Shown here in pieces: positions 22,301 through 30,086 of a DNA stretch of 64,000 bases. The stretch spans positions 25,774 through 89,773 of the forward strand of contig NZ_BJWY01000014.1 of the NCBI RefSeq assembly GCF_007990715.1, written 5' to 3'. A program made the translations under genes and the position numbers. Below the pieces are notes generated by a model. The model searched no databases. It saw nothing but the letters and a program-made list of their open reading frames with translations, and was not told the origin of the DNA. The DNA comes from Nocardia seriolae NBRC 15557. GTDB taxonomy: Bacteria > Actinomycetota > Actinomycetes > Mycobacteriales > Mycobacteriaceae. The stretch's first letter is position 1. Every line of letters starts with the position of its first letter.

Positions 22301-22617
22301 TCGTGGACACCGTGGTGGTCGAGTCCGAGCCCGCGGCAATCGAATCGCCGATCGCCGAGGCGCACGCGGCCGAGGCCGCCGTGGCCGCCGCCGAGGCGCG
22401 CTCCGGCCGCCGCCCCACCCGTCGCCGGGTGGCCCGCACGGCCTCGGCCCCGGCCGCCGACAGCAAGGGCGCGGTGTTCGTGCTGTCCAGCACCGACCAG
22501 GCGGACAAGCCGGGCTTCAACCTCGAAGACCTGGCCCCGGCCGTGGTCCCGCCGCGGGCCCGCCCGCGCCGCCGGGCCGCGGGTCGCGCCGCCGGTGCGC
22601 CGGAGGGTGAGAACTAG
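19399..22617 (+). CDS. rne: Ribonuclease E/G
   Basis: A 1072-residue endoribonuclease that starts mRNA decay and processes rRNA. Residues 30-75 form an IF2_N-like helical domain (IRVHALAKLLGTTSKRILAH), usual in actinobacterial RNase E. A long acidic and Arg-rich disordered stretch runs to about residue 400. The S1 domain follows (GNVYLGKVQNVLPSMEAAFV), then the DNase I-like catalytic core with the two metal-binding aspartates D701 (VIDVNTGKF) and D746 (GGMIVVDFIDM), and the zinc link CETC at 804-807. An acidic, Ala-rich tail of about 250 residues ends in a basic Arg patch and is likely the protein- and RNA-binding scaffold. Catalytic domains in the middle of the chain match the mycobacterial enzyme (Rv2444c). 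Confidence 0.97.
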   Translation: MADQEPLEASQSNGEGEGASTTPAAEQLPERIRVHALAKLLGTTSKRILAHLTEMGAQARSPQSSLDRAVAETVRDAFGPRDIDAPDPIAVPEPAEEPVAPGPIAESTVDAAIAAQDDRAADEIAAEEVEAAEAAVAAPARQTSLFASPFQSEPQVDEPVQYQPSAAVAAPLFQAPDAAAAEEARRARRAERKARTEERVAAEKDVETKAVTAKAVAEEPVAEDAEDEGEWDGEQRGRDEADREGTSRRRRRGRRGRGRGRGEQHGDNDTDDLDGDEAEADETAEAADIDAAEDEDEGAAVPEGSSSRRRRRRRRRKGGEDNEPEASDDDPPNTVVHEREPRSKRRAAAKDVDEVQGISGSTRLEAKRQRRRDGREAGRRRPPILTESEFLARREAVDRVMVVREKHFAEHPTSTTQVAVLEDNILVEHFVTSTGSASMVGNVYLGKVQNVLPSMEAAFVDIGRGRNGVLYAGEVNWEAAGLGGKERKIEQALKPGDTVLVQVSKDPVGHKGARLTTQISLAGRFLVYVPGGTSTGISRKLPDTERKRLKEILRDIVPQDAGVIIRTASEGVSEPELARDVERLQATWRTIEEQSKQGSGAPKTLYEEPDLLVKVVRDLFNEDFSKLVIEGERAWTTVENYVRTVAPDMLARVERYEGSGVDVFGSLRIDEQLAKALDRKVWLPSGGTLVIDRTEAMTVIDVNTGKFTGSGGSNLEETVTRNNLEAAEEIVRQMRLRDIGGMIVVDFIDMVLESNRDLVLRRLTEALGRDRTRHQVSEVTSLGLVQMTRKKLGTGLVEAFSTTCETCHGRGILVHNYPVEASAPAGDTGEGVGRREGSRRRRKDRNAPAAEAPAVEPVVEEKVEKTDKPEVKAEQAAAKRAHPVAMAMAAHAAEEAVHAADEDAVTAADAANAVPAEGDSVADVAAAESVIVRAAENAAAEATLAERAVTEVEDEVAASTNGTAVAPVVDTVVVESEPAAIESPIAEAHAAEAAVAAAEARSGRRPTRRRVARTASAPAADSKGAVFVLSSTDQADKPGFNLEDLAPAVVPPRARPRRRAAGRAAGAPEGEN

Positions 22618-22636
22618 CCCGTTCACACGAGACGAC

Positions 22637-22672
22637 TGTGGCCCCGCCGGAATCCGGTGGGGCCACACGTTT
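22637..22672. terminator. Terminator between rne and a small membrane-protein gene
   Basis: Fourteen-base arms (22637-22650 and 22654-22667, one wobble) pair around AAT and are followed by CGTTTT. It ends rne transcription and, read from the other strand, would also end the small gene at 22680. Confidence 0.88.
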
Positions 22673-22679
22673 TCGGGGG

Positions 22680-22775
22680 CTACTTCTTCTGGAAGCGCCC
22701 GGAAATGTAGGTGCTGACCACCACCATGACGGCGATGATCAGGGCGATGATGACGGCTGCGGTCGACCAGGCCAT
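22680..22775 (-). CDS. 31-residue single-span membrane protein
   Basis: A short frame convergent with rne encodes a 31-residue peptide that starts MAWSTAAVIIALIIAVMVVV and ends SGRFQKK. It is one hydrophobic helix with a basic, cytoplasmic-type C-terminus. The ATG at 22775 has GAGGAC upstream at good spacing, and a terminator follows the stop, so it has all the parts of a gene. Function is unknown. Confidence 0.62.
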   Translation of the reverse strand: MAWSTAAVIIALIIAVMVVVSTYISGRFQKK

Positions 22776-23172
22776 GACGATGTCCTCGGGGTTGGGCGGC
22801 CGCTGCGTTGGGTGTCCGGGCCGCTGCAATCACCGTATGTCGCCGCGGTGTGCGGATTCTCGTGCCGGAAGTCGCCGGGTCCGCGGTCGGAGGTCCTCGA
22901 TTCGGTCGCGGGCGAGGGGCGGGCAACCCCGGTTTGGAGGGGGTGAGCCCGTCCTGTAGTCTTGACCAGTCGCTGCCCCCTGCGACGGCACTCTGTTGTG
23001 ACTAGTGCTGTGAGTGGGCCCGGTTCGGTTCAACAGAGCCAAAGGCCCGAGGCGGCGGTGAAAACCACCAGACCAGTCTGCGGCGGTTTCCGATGCGAAT
23101 CGGGCGACCAGCCGTGTGAGCAGAGTGCCGAGTACTTCGCGCACTCGAATACGAAAGAAGGGCAGCCGACCG
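22776..23172 (+). promoter_or_regulatory. rplU leader region
   Basis: This 397-bp stretch has no long gene. Near the rplU side (23017-23049) lies a two-part stem: GGGCC pairing with GGCCC on the outside and GGTTC pairing with GAGCC inside. A structured leader before rplU fits autoregulation by L21, which is known in other bacteria, but I cannot match it to a defined motif. TTGACC near 22960 could be a -35 element. Confidence 0.4.
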
Positions 23173-23484
23173 ATGGCAACGTACGCGATCGTCAAGACCG
23201 GCGGAAAGCAGTACAAGGTCGCGGTCGGTGACCTGGTGAAGGTCGAGAAGATCGAGGGTGAGCCGGGCACTTCGGTGTCGCTGTCGCCGGTGCTGGTCGT
23301 TGACGGCGCCGAGCTGACCACCGATGCTGACAAGCTGGCGAAGGTTTCCGTGTCCGCCGAGGTCGTCGAACAGACCAAGGGCCCGAAGATCCGCATCCAC
23401 AAGTTCAAGAACAAGACCGGCTACCACAAGCGTCAGGGCCACCGTCAGAAGCTGACGGTCCTGAAGGTCACCGGCATCAAGTAA
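23173..23484 (+). CDS. rplU: 50S ribosomal protein L21
   Basis: The 103-residue product has the L21 hallmarks: [15 protein letters not shown] at the start and [17 protein letters not shown] near the C-terminus, which contacts 23S rRNA. I chose the ATG at 23173; the open frame to 23116 has no sensible start. It is followed 42 bases later by rpmA, the usual partner. Confidence 0.98.
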   Translation: MATYAIVKTGGKQYKVAVGDLVKVEKIEGEPGTSVSLSPVLVVDGAELTTDADKLAKVSVSAEVVEQTKGPKIRIHKFKNKTGYHKRQGHRQKLTVLKVTGIK

Positions 23485-23526
23485 TCCGACTTGGGGTTCG
23501 TCACCCCGGCACGAGGAGTTTGAGAA

Positions 23527-23793
23527 ATGGCACATAAGAAGGGTGCATCCAGCTCGCGCAACGGTCGCGATTCGAATGCCCAGCGGCTCGGCGTGAAGCG
23601 CTTCGGCGGCCAGACCGTCAAGGCCGGCGCGATCCTGGTTCGCCAGCGCGGCACGCACTTCCACCCCGGCGTCAACGTCGGCCGTGGCGGCGACGACACG
23701 CTGTTCGCCCTCGAGGCGGGCGCGGTGCAGTTCGGCACCAAGCGTGGTCGCAAGACCATCAACATCGTGGTGCCGGAGCCGGTGAACGCCTGA
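23527..23793 (+). CDS. rpmA: 50S ribosomal protein L27
   Basis: The 88-residue product starts [20 protein letters not shown], typical of L27, whose N-terminus reaches the peptidyl transferase centre. [20 protein letters not shown] is the conserved core. A GAGG ribosome site precedes the ATG. It forms an operon with rplU and ends at a terminator. Confidence 0.98.
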   Translation: MAHKKGASSSRNGRDSNAQRLGVKRFGGQTVKAGAILVRQRGTHFHPGVNVGRGGDDTLFALEAGAVQFGTKRGRKTINIVVPEPVNA

Positions 23794-23827
23794 CCGGCGC
23801 ACCGGAGTTCGCTCCACTAGCTTTCGA

Positions 23828-23870
23828 GCGGGTCAGGGTTGTGAATACCCTGGCCCGCTTTGCTGTTTTC
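23828..23870 (+). terminator. Intrinsic terminator after rpmA
   Basis: Arms 23828-23839 (GCGGGTCAGGGT) and 23847-23858 (ACCCTGGCCCGC) pair with one wobble and are followed by TTTGCTGTTTT. It separates rplU-rpmA from obg. Confidence 0.9.
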
Positions 23871-23924
23871 AACACGAAGTCCCGAAACGTCAACGACTAG
23901 TCCTGAAGGAGGATGATCACCGAT

Positions 23925-25379
23925 ATGTCCAAATTCATCGACCGTGTCGTATTGCACGTGCGTGCGGGCAAGGGTGGGCACGGGTGTGCCTCGGTGCGGC
24001 GTGAGAAGTTCATGCCCCTGGGCGGACCCGACGGCGGTAACGGCGGCAATGGCGGGGATGTGATCCTCGAGGTCGACCCGAACGTCCACACCCTGCTGGA
24101 CTTCCACTTCCACCCGCACGCCAAGGGCGGCAACGGCAAGCCCGGCGAGGGCGGCAACCGCAATGGCAAGCAGGGCGAGGGGTTGCTGCTGAAGGTGCCG
24201 GACGGCACCGTCGTCATGAGCACCGACGGCGAGATTCTGGCCGACCTGATCGGCGTGGGCTCGACCTACGTGGCGGCCCAGGGCGGTCGCGGCGGGCTCG
24301 GCAATGCCGCGCTGGTGTCCAAGTCGCGCAAGGCCCCCGGCTTCGCGCTGATCGGCGTGGACGGCGAAGAGCGCGATCTGGTGCTCGAGCTGAAGTCGGT
24401 GGCCGATGTGGGCCTGGTGGGCTTCCCGTCGGCCGGTAAGTCCTCGCTGGTCTCGGTGCTCTCGGCGGCCAAGCCGAAGATCGCGGACTACCCGTTCACC
24501 ACGCTGGTGCCCAATCTCGGTGTGGTGCAGTCGGGTGACACCACCTTCACCGTGGCCGACGTGCCCGGCCTGATCCCGGGCGCGAGCGAGGGCCGCGGCC
24601 TGGGCCTGGACTTCCTGCGGCACCTGGAGCGCTGCGCGGTGCTCGCCCACGTGGTTGACTGCGCCACCCTGGAGCCCGGCCGCGATCCGGTCTCGGATGT
24701 GGACGCGCTCGAGGCCGAGCTGGCCGCGTACCAGCCCGCCCTGGTCGGCGACGCCGGTCTGGGTGATCTGGCGGACCGCCCGCGCGTGGTCATTCTGAAC
24801 AAGGCCGATGTTCCCGATGCCGACGAGCTGGCCGATTTCGTGCTGCCCGAGTTCGAGAAGCGCGGCTGGCCGGTGTTCAAGATCTCGGCGGTGAGCCGGG
24901 AAGGCTTGCGGCCCTTGACCTTCGCGCTCGCCAAGATGGTCGCCGAGTACCGCGAGGCGCATCCCAAGGCCGAGCCGAAGCGGCAGATCATCCGCCCGGT
25001 CGCCAAGGGCGACAGCGGTTTCCGGGTGCTGCCCGATCCCGAGGTGGAGGGCGGCTTCATCGTCGTCGGCGAGCGGCCCGAGCGCTGGGTGCACCAGACC
25101 CAGTTCGACAATGACGAGGCCGTGGGCTACCTGGCCGACCGCCTGGCCCGCCTCGGCGTCGAGGAGGAGCTGGTCAAGCTGGGTGCGGAGCCGGGTGCGT
25201 CGGTGACCATCGCGGACTACTGCTTCGATTGGGAGCCTTCGATTTCCGCGGGCGTGGAGACGCTGATGACCCGCCGCGGCGTGGACCCGCGCCTGGATCA
25301 GACCGAGCGCATCGGCGCGGCCGAGCGCAAGCACGCCTCGCGCGTGCGCCGCGGCCTGGTGACCGAGGACGACGAGTAG
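23925..25379 (+). CDS. obg: Obg GTPase
   Basis: A 484-residue ribosome-associated GTPase that acts in 50S assembly and stress control. The glycine-rich Obg domain covers residues 1-160 ([14 protein letters not shown]). The G domain begins at GFPSAGKS (166-173), then the switch II motif DVPGLI and NKAD follow. The C-terminal OCT domain is present (residues 350-430). I chose the ATG at 23925: the ATG at 23913 touches the AGGAGG ribosome site (23907-23912) and cannot use it. Confidence 0.96.
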   Translation: MSKFIDRVVLHVRAGKGGHGCASVRREKFMPLGGPDGGNGGNGGDVILEVDPNVHTLLDFHFHPHAKGGNGKPGEGGNRNGKQGEGLLLKVPDGTVVMSTDGEILADLIGVGSTYVAAQGGRGGLGNAALVSKSRKAPGFALIGVDGEERDLVLELKSVADVGLVGFPSAGKSSLVSVLSAAKPKIADYPFTTLVPNLGVVQSGDTTFTVADVPGLIPGASEGRGLGLDFLRHLERCAVLAHVVDCATLEPGRDPVSDVDALEAELAAYQPALVGDAGLGDLADRPRVVILNKADVPDADELADFVLPEFEKRGWPVFKISAVSREGLRPLTFALAKMVAEYREAHPKAEPKRQIIRPVAKGDSGFRVLPDPEVEGGFIVVGERPERWVHQTQFDNDEAVGYLADRLARLGVEEELVKLGAEPGASVTIADYCFDWEPSISAGVETLMTRRGVDPRLDQTERIGAAERKHASRVRRGLVTEDDE

Positions 25380-25383
25380 TACA

Positions 25384-25420
25384 CGGTGCGACGGCATCTG
25401 AGTTGATCGGTGCGACGGCA
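25384..25420. repeat. Short direct repeat upstream of proB
   Basis: CGGTGCGACGGCA occurs twice, at 25384-25396 and 25408-25420, in the 76-bp gap between obg and proB. It may be a regulator site or a relic of duplication; I cannot tell. Confidence 0.5.
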
Positions 25421-25455
25421 CAGTGGTGCCGCGGGCGAATTGAGGTGTGGTGCAA

Positions 25456-26586
25456 GTGAGTTCGGGTGGCACTCCGGTGACCGAGCTGAGCGCGGCGCGG
25501 CAGGCGATCGCCTCGGCGCGCAGCGTGGTGGTCAAGATCGGGTCCTCGGCGCTGACCAGTCTGGAGGGCGGCCTCGACACCGGGCGGCTGGACAAGCTGG
25601 CCGATGCGGTGGAGGGCCGCATGCGCGCGGGTTCCGATCTCGTGGTGGTGTCCTCGGGTGCCATCGGGGCGGGCATGGCTCCGCTCGGATTGTCCAAGCG
25701 ACCGAAGGATCTCGCCACCAAGCAGGCCGCCGCCAGCGTCGGTCAGCTGGCCCTGGCGCACGCCTGGGGCACCTCCTTCGCACGCTACGACCGGGTGGTC
25801 GGGCAGGTGCTGCTCAGCGCCGGTGACTTCGGCCGCCGGGAGCCGCACCGCAATGCCCAGCGCACCCTGGACCGGTTGCGCTCGCTGCACGCCACCGCGG
25901 TGGTGAACGAGAACGACACCGTCGCAACCGAAGAGATCCGGTTCGGCGACAATGACCGGCTGGCGGCGCTGGTCGCGCATCTGGTCGGCGCGGACGCGCT
26001 GATCCTGCTGTCGGATGTCGACGGCCTCTACGACGGCGATCCGCGCAAGGGCGCCGCCAACTTCATTCCCGAGGTGCGTTCCAGCGCCGATCTGGACGGT
26101 GTCATCGCCGGGTCCGGGGGTGCGCTGGGGACCGGCGGCATGGCCTCCAAGCTGTCGGCCGCCCGGCTGGCCGCGGATGCCGGGGTGCCGGTGCTGCTGG
26201 CCGCGGCTTCCGATGCGGCGGCGGCGCTTTCGGGCGCGACCGTCGGCACCGCCTTCGCCGCCCGCCCGGTGCGGCTGTCGGCGCGCAAGTTCTGGGTTCG
26301 CCATGCCGCCGACGCGCGCGGCGCGGTGCACCTGGACGCGGGCGCGGTGGCCGCGGTGGCCGAGCGCAGGCATTCGCTGCTGGCCGCGGGCATCACCGCG
26401 GTGGCCGGGCACTTCTACGGCGGCGATGTCATCGACCTGATCGGTCCGGACGGCCGGATCGCGGCCCGCGGCGTGGTCGCCTACGACAGCGACGAGCTGG
26501 AAACCATGAAGGGCCGCTCCACCTCCGACCTCCCGGACAGCATGCAGCGCCCGGTCGTGCACGCCGACGATCTGGTCAAGGTGTAA
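25456..26586 (+). CDS. proB: Glutamate 5-kinase
   Basis: A 376-residue enzyme that phosphorylates glutamate, the first step of proline synthesis. The amino-acid kinase domain has [18 protein letters not shown] and VNENDTVA, and the C-terminal PUA domain starts after about residue 280 ([13 protein letters not shown]). Feedback inhibition by proline is expected. Starts at 25447, 25450 and 25456 are in frame; the last gives the best spacing to GAGG. It follows obg as in Rv2440c-Rv2439c. Confidence 0.95.
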   Translation: MSSGGTPVTELSAARQAIASARSVVVKIGSSALTSLEGGLDTGRLDKLADAVEGRMRAGSDLVVVSSGAIGAGMAPLGLSKRPKDLATKQAAASVGQLALAHAWGTSFARYDRVVGQVLLSAGDFGRREPHRNAQRTLDRLRSLHATAVVNENDTVATEEIRFGDNDRLAALVAHLVGADALILLSDVDGLYDGDPRKGAANFIPEVRSSADLDGVIAGSGGALGTGGMASKLSAARLAADAGVPVLLAAASDAAAALSGATVGTAFAARPVRLSARKFWVRHAADARGAVHLDAGAVAAVAERRHSLLAAGITAVAGHFYGGDVIDLIGPDGRIAARGVVAYDSDELETMKGRSTSDLPDSMQRPVVHADDLVKV

Positions 26587-26607
26587 CCCTCGGCCATCGC
26601 GGGTTAC
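26583..26607 (+). terminator. Hairpin overlapping the proB stop
   Basis: GTAACCC (26583-26589) pairs perfectly with GGGTTAC (26601-26607) around an 11-nt loop. The stem includes the TAA of proB. There is no U tract, so terminator function is likely but not certain. Confidence 0.45.
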
Positions 26608-26876
26608 GGCTGAATTGCGTTGGGGGAGAGGGCGAGTAACGAGCGCGGACCGGTCGGTCGGTCCCCTCGGTCAGGGGCAGTCGGAGGGCGGGGGAAGGGC
26701 AGTGGGCGGGACGGCCCGAGCGGTCATTCTGGAAGAGCACCCGGTGCCGCATCGAGATGTGCCCTTCGCCGATAGCGGTTGCCTGGATCCGGCGCGGTCC
26801 GCCCTTGCCGCGCCGGGCTCGCGGTCCGGTGACCGCCCGCGGCTCCGGGTGCGCCCGCGCCGCCCTGGAGGTAGGT

Positions 26877-27443
26877 ATGTACGTACCCCAACCTGATAAC
26901 AACCAGTGCTGGCGGGCGAGCGGTCGCGCTCTGCCCGGTTCGAAGTCTGTTTCCAATTCAAACGCCGTGTCCAGTTCAAACGCCGTATCGAATTCAACCG
27001 ACGAGAGTTTCCAGGAGAATCGTCCGCTGCTGCCCGATTGGCACGAACTGCTGGCCGCCTTCTGCGGTCACATCGGCGACCAGCCCGACGACCACGCGGT
27101 CACCCGCTGGGCCCGGGCGCTGGCCGAGCTGCACCTGCAGCGCCGCGAGCGCCCCGGCGACGCGGGCGGAATCGATGAGCTACGTGCCGAACTGGTTCGC
27201 TTCATCGATGAGTGGGTGGCGAGCCGGGCGCTGCGGAGGGGTGCAGCGCGGGCCGAATCCCTCGGGGTCGTGGTGGATGCCATGGCCGCGGCGCATGTGC
27301 GCGCCGTGCATCTGCTGAGAACGGCCGAGAAGGTATCGGACGAACAAGTACACGCCGCCTGGTTCCTGTTGGCGCAGATGGCGGACGGCTGGACCGATCG
27401 GGCCGCAGGGGTTGTCGGCCCGAGGATCCGCCGCTCCGCCTGA
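26877..27443 (+). CDS. DUF4254-like protein
   Basis: This 188-residue helical protein starts at the ATG at 26877 with GGAGG at 26867-26871. Residues 25-45 carry a Ser/Asn-rich imperfect repeat (VSNSNAVSSSNAVSNS). The core, from LLPDWHELLAAFCGH to the C-terminus, resembles the DUF4254 family of nocardiae and relatives (pattern of an ELH motif followed by a region rich in ARAES). Function is unknown. No signal peptide or membrane helix is seen. The 290 bp upstream hold no other gene. Confidence 0.65.
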   Translation: MYVPQPDNNQCWRASGRALPGSKSVSNSNAVSSSNAVSNSTDESFQENRPLLPDWHELLAAFCGHIGDQPDDHAVTRWARALAELHLQRRERPGDAGGIDELRAELVRFIDEWVASRALRRGAARAESLGVVVDAMAAAHVRAVHLLRTAEKVSDEQVHAAWFLLAQMADGWTDRAAGVVGPRIRRSA

Positions 27444-27546
27444 GATCCACTGCGCGACAGCCGGATCAGGCGGCGGCGAGCCCGTGGCGGGCGTGTGGGT
27501 TGCGCCGCGCACGCCCCGCCCGGGCATCACCGTGCAGGTTCGGCCG

Positions 27547-28650
27547 TCACCAGGCCGGATGGGCCTCGAGCACGGAGTACGGTGCGGCGGTGGGCACCAC
27601 CCGGGCGAGGGTGAAACCGCTGCGGGAGAGCAGGTTTCCGAATTCGGTCAGGGTGCGTTCACGGCCGCCGCGGGTATTGATTAGCATCTCCAGGTCGATG
27701 ACCTTGCCCGGGTGGGACCGATGGTGATCCGGCATGACCGTGTCGATGATCAGCAGGCGCGCTTCGGATTCCATGGCGGTGCGGACGGTGCGCAGGATGC
27801 GCTCGGCGTCCTCGTCGCCCCAGTCGTGGACGATGTGTTTGAGCAGGTAGGCGTCACCGCCCTTGGGGACGGTGTCGAAGAAGCTGCCGCCCTCGAAGGT
27901 GAGGCGGCCGGTGAGGCCGGGGCCGAGGAGCTCTTCGAGCAGGCCCTCGATGACACGCGGCAGATCGAACACGGTGCCGCGCATGGACGGATGGCGCCGC
28001 AGCACGTCGACGAGCAGGCTGCCGCGGCCGCCGCCGACATCGACGATCGAGCCGAAGTGCCCGAAATCGTAGGCGGCCTGCAGGGGTTCGGTGGCCAGCG
28101 AGGTGACGCTGGTCATGGCCCGGTCGAAGACCGCACCGATCTCCGGATGCTGTTCGGCGTAGTCGAAGAACTCCATGCCCCGCAGCTCGGGCCACAGCGA
28201 CCGGCCCTGGCGCACCGAGTCGGTGAGGTGAGTCCAGGACTGGCGATGCAGGTCGGATCCCAAGAGCAGGAACAGATCCCGCAGCGAGACCGCGGCATCG
28301 GAGCGCAGGCCCCGGGAGATCCCGGTCAGCCGGTAGCTGCCGTCACGGCGCTGCGCGAAGACCCCGGCACTGATCAGCAGCCGCATCAGCCGACGCAGCG
28401 CGGCCTCGTCGGCGCCGACGGCACGCGCGAGTTCACCCGGCTGCTTGGGTCCGGAGGCCAGCGCGTCGGCGATGCCGAGTTCGGCCGCCGCGCAGGCGGC
28501 CTGGGTCAGATACCCGGCGGTCGAGAGTTCCAGCAGGGCGATGTGACCGGGCACCAACCGCCGGTGCAGGGCGGCCAGGCCGTCGCGGAACCACGCCAGT
28601 GCGCGCAGAAGGGGCAGCGGCGGGGCCTTGGGTGCTGCGGACGCCATCAT
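27547..28650 (-). CDS. SAM-dependent O-methyltransferase (plant-type, Methyltransf_2)
   Basis: A 367-residue protein with an N-terminal winged-helix dimerisation domain (residues 30-120) and a C-terminal Rossmann domain. SAM motif DVGGGRG is at 204-210 and the catalytic-base region LKHIVHDW ends at 277, with H275 as the likely general base. The family includes TcmO-like and hydroxyneurosporene methyltransferases, which modify hydroxyls of secondary metabolites. The start is ATG 28650 with GGGGAG upstream. An open frame to 29622 comes from readthrough out of the neighbouring frameshifted gene and is not the start. Confidence 0.9.
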   Translation of the reverse strand: MMASAAPKAPPLPLLRALAWFRDGLAALHRRLVPGHIALLELSTAGYLTQAACAAAELGIADALASGPKQPGELARAVGADEAALRRLMRLLISAGVFAQRRDGSYRLTGISRGLRSDAAVSLRDLFLLLGSDLHRQSWTHLTDSVRQGRSLWPELRGMEFFDYAEQHPEIGAVFDRAMTSVTSLATEPLQAAYDFGHFGSIVDVGGGRGSLLVDVLRRHPSMRGTVFDLPRVIEGLLEELLGPGLTGRLTFEGGSFFDTVPKGGDAYLLKHIVHDWGDEDAERILRTVRTAMESEARLLIIDTVMPDHHRSHPGKVIDLEMLINTRGGRERTLTEFGNLLSRSGFTLARVVPTAAPYSVLEAHPAW

Positions 28651-28781
28651 GAACTCCCCGGGATCGTACGGCGACTGCGGGATTCGTCTGAGCGTACGCG
28701 CCGCGCCCCTGGTGGGCAGTGGTTTCCGCGACGGCCGGGCAACCTCGCGCCCGGCCGGATCGGGCCGAGCCGAAAGTGGGA

Positions 28782-29622
28782 TCAGGCCGGAGCGAAAGCC
28801 CCGGCGTTCTCGCGGGCCCACTGCTCGAAGGTGCGGGCGGGGATGCCGAGCAGGGTCTCGGCGGTGTCGGCGGGCGTCTCGGGCTCCTCGGTGGTGCGGG
28901 CCCAGACGGTCAGCAGGGCATCGACGATGTAGGGCGGCATGGTGCGCGACAGCTGGGTCCGGCCCTCGTCCCGGGTGATGGGGACGATCGGGATCTCCCG
29001 GCCGACGGCCGCGGACAGGGCCGCGATCTGCGCGCGGAAACTGATCGGCTCGGGACCGGTGAGCGAGACCGTGCGACCGCGCAATTCGTCCCCGGTCAGG
29101 GCGGCGACCGCGATATCGGCGATGTCCAGCGGGTGGATCATGGCCAGGGCGGCGTCCGGGTAGGGGTGTTCGATGGGCCGCCCGGCCGCGATGGCCTCGA
29201 TCCAGCCGAAGGCATTGCTGTCGAAGCCGCCGGGCCGCAGCGTCGTGGTGGTGAGACCCGCGGCGGCGAGCGACTTTTCGACGGCCAGGTGGCTCGCGCC
29301 GATGGGATTGGACGCGGCGTCGGGCGAGTCGACCGCCGAGGAGGACAGCAGCACAACGTGTTCCACGCCATTGTCTGCGGCGGGCCGCAGAGAAGGCTTC
29401 GGCGAGAACTGGATCGGCGTAGAGGAAGACCTGCCGCATGTCTTTCAGCGCGGCGGAAAGGGTTTCGGGATCATCGCCGAGCGCGACGGCCTCGATCCCG
29501 GCCGGCAGGTCGAGCGCGGACGGGTCCTTGCTGGCGGCTCGGACCGGAAAGCCCCTGGCGTGCAGGCTTTCCAGGACGGCGCGGCCGATCTGGCCGCGGG
29601 CGCCGGTGACGAGGATGGTCAT
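28782..29622 (-). pseudogene. NAD(P)-binding NmrA-like oxidoreductase, frameshifted
   Basis: The start MTILVTGARGQIGRAV has the NAD(P) motif GARGQIG and runs in one frame to about 29385. From there the matching sequence continues in another frame (DNGVEHVVLLSSSAVDSPDA) to the stop at 28782. Deleting one G from the run at 29382-29384 joins both parts into about 279 residues of an atypical SDR (NmrA/HSCARG, quinone reductase or sensor type). The span is one base over a multiple of three, which agrees. It is either a real recent pseudogene or a homopolymer sequencing error. Confidence 0.85.
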
Positions 29623-29661
29623 GGGTGCTCCGATCGAGCGAAAATCTGTGCATACGGACGA

Positions 29662-29877
29662 ATGCAGTCCCAGCTCGACGGCCGCCGCGCGGTGCTCGAA
29701 TTGAGCCCGCAGGGACTGGAATTCATGCGCGGCTTCCGCGAACAGCAGCGCGCGGCCTATGAGTACATCACCGCGGAATGGTCCGAAGCGGACCGTCTCG
29801 CCTTCGCCCGCCTCATGCTTCGCTACGTCGACGCCATCGACAATCTGAAGAACCGGCGGCCCGCCCCCGAATCCTGA
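29662..29877 (+). pseudogene. C-terminal remnant of a MarR-family regulator
   Basis: The 71 codons from ATG 29662 read like the end of a MarR protein: the wing DGRRAVLELSPQGLEFMRGF, then a long dimerisation helix ending VDAIDNLKNRR. The N-terminal helices and recognition helix are missing; upstream codons are in the antisense of the neighbouring gene start. A MarR gene next to an NmrA-like gene is a common pair, so this is probably the decayed regulator of that gene. Confidence 0.6.
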
Positions 29878-29883
29878 GCTGTC

Positions 29884-30054
29884 TCACGGCGCGCCCTGCC
29901 CCCACCAGGGCAGTTTGGCGTCGGGGTCGTAGGTGGTCCCGTAGTCGATGGCCGCCGGTTCGCGATCGGTTTCCTCGATGAACTCGGTGGGCTCGGGCGG
30001 CAGCTTGCGCCAGCGCGCCCGGGGGTCCGGTTCTGCTTTTTCCTTGTCGTTCAT
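29884..30054 (-). CDS. 56-residue conserved-looking small protein
   Basis: A charged, proline-rich protein of 56 residues (starts MNDKEKAEPDPRARW, ends PWWGQGAP). The ATG at 30054 has a strong GGGAGGG site upstream. It lies 32 bases after the helicase gene on the same strand and probably shares its transcript. I do not recognise it. Confidence 0.6.
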   Translation of the reverse strand: MNDKEKAEPDPRARWRKLPPEPTEFIEETDREPAAIDYGTTYDPDAKLPWWGQGAP

Positions 30055-30086
30055 GGTGATCCCTCCCGCATTCGACGGCACCGGGG

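Noticed and set aside
19363..22926. 1187-residue open frame on the minus strand across rne
   Set aside because: It is the antisense shadow of a GC-rich gene. Its sequence is low in complexity (Gly, Arg, Leu, Ala, His), it has no ribosome site, and rne on the other strand has clear catalytic motifs.
27547..29622. One 691-residue protein fusing an NAD(P)-binding start with the O-methyltransferase
   Set aside because: The middle part is a shifted reading of the NmrA-like gene; the methyltransferase has its own ATG and ribosome site at 28650.
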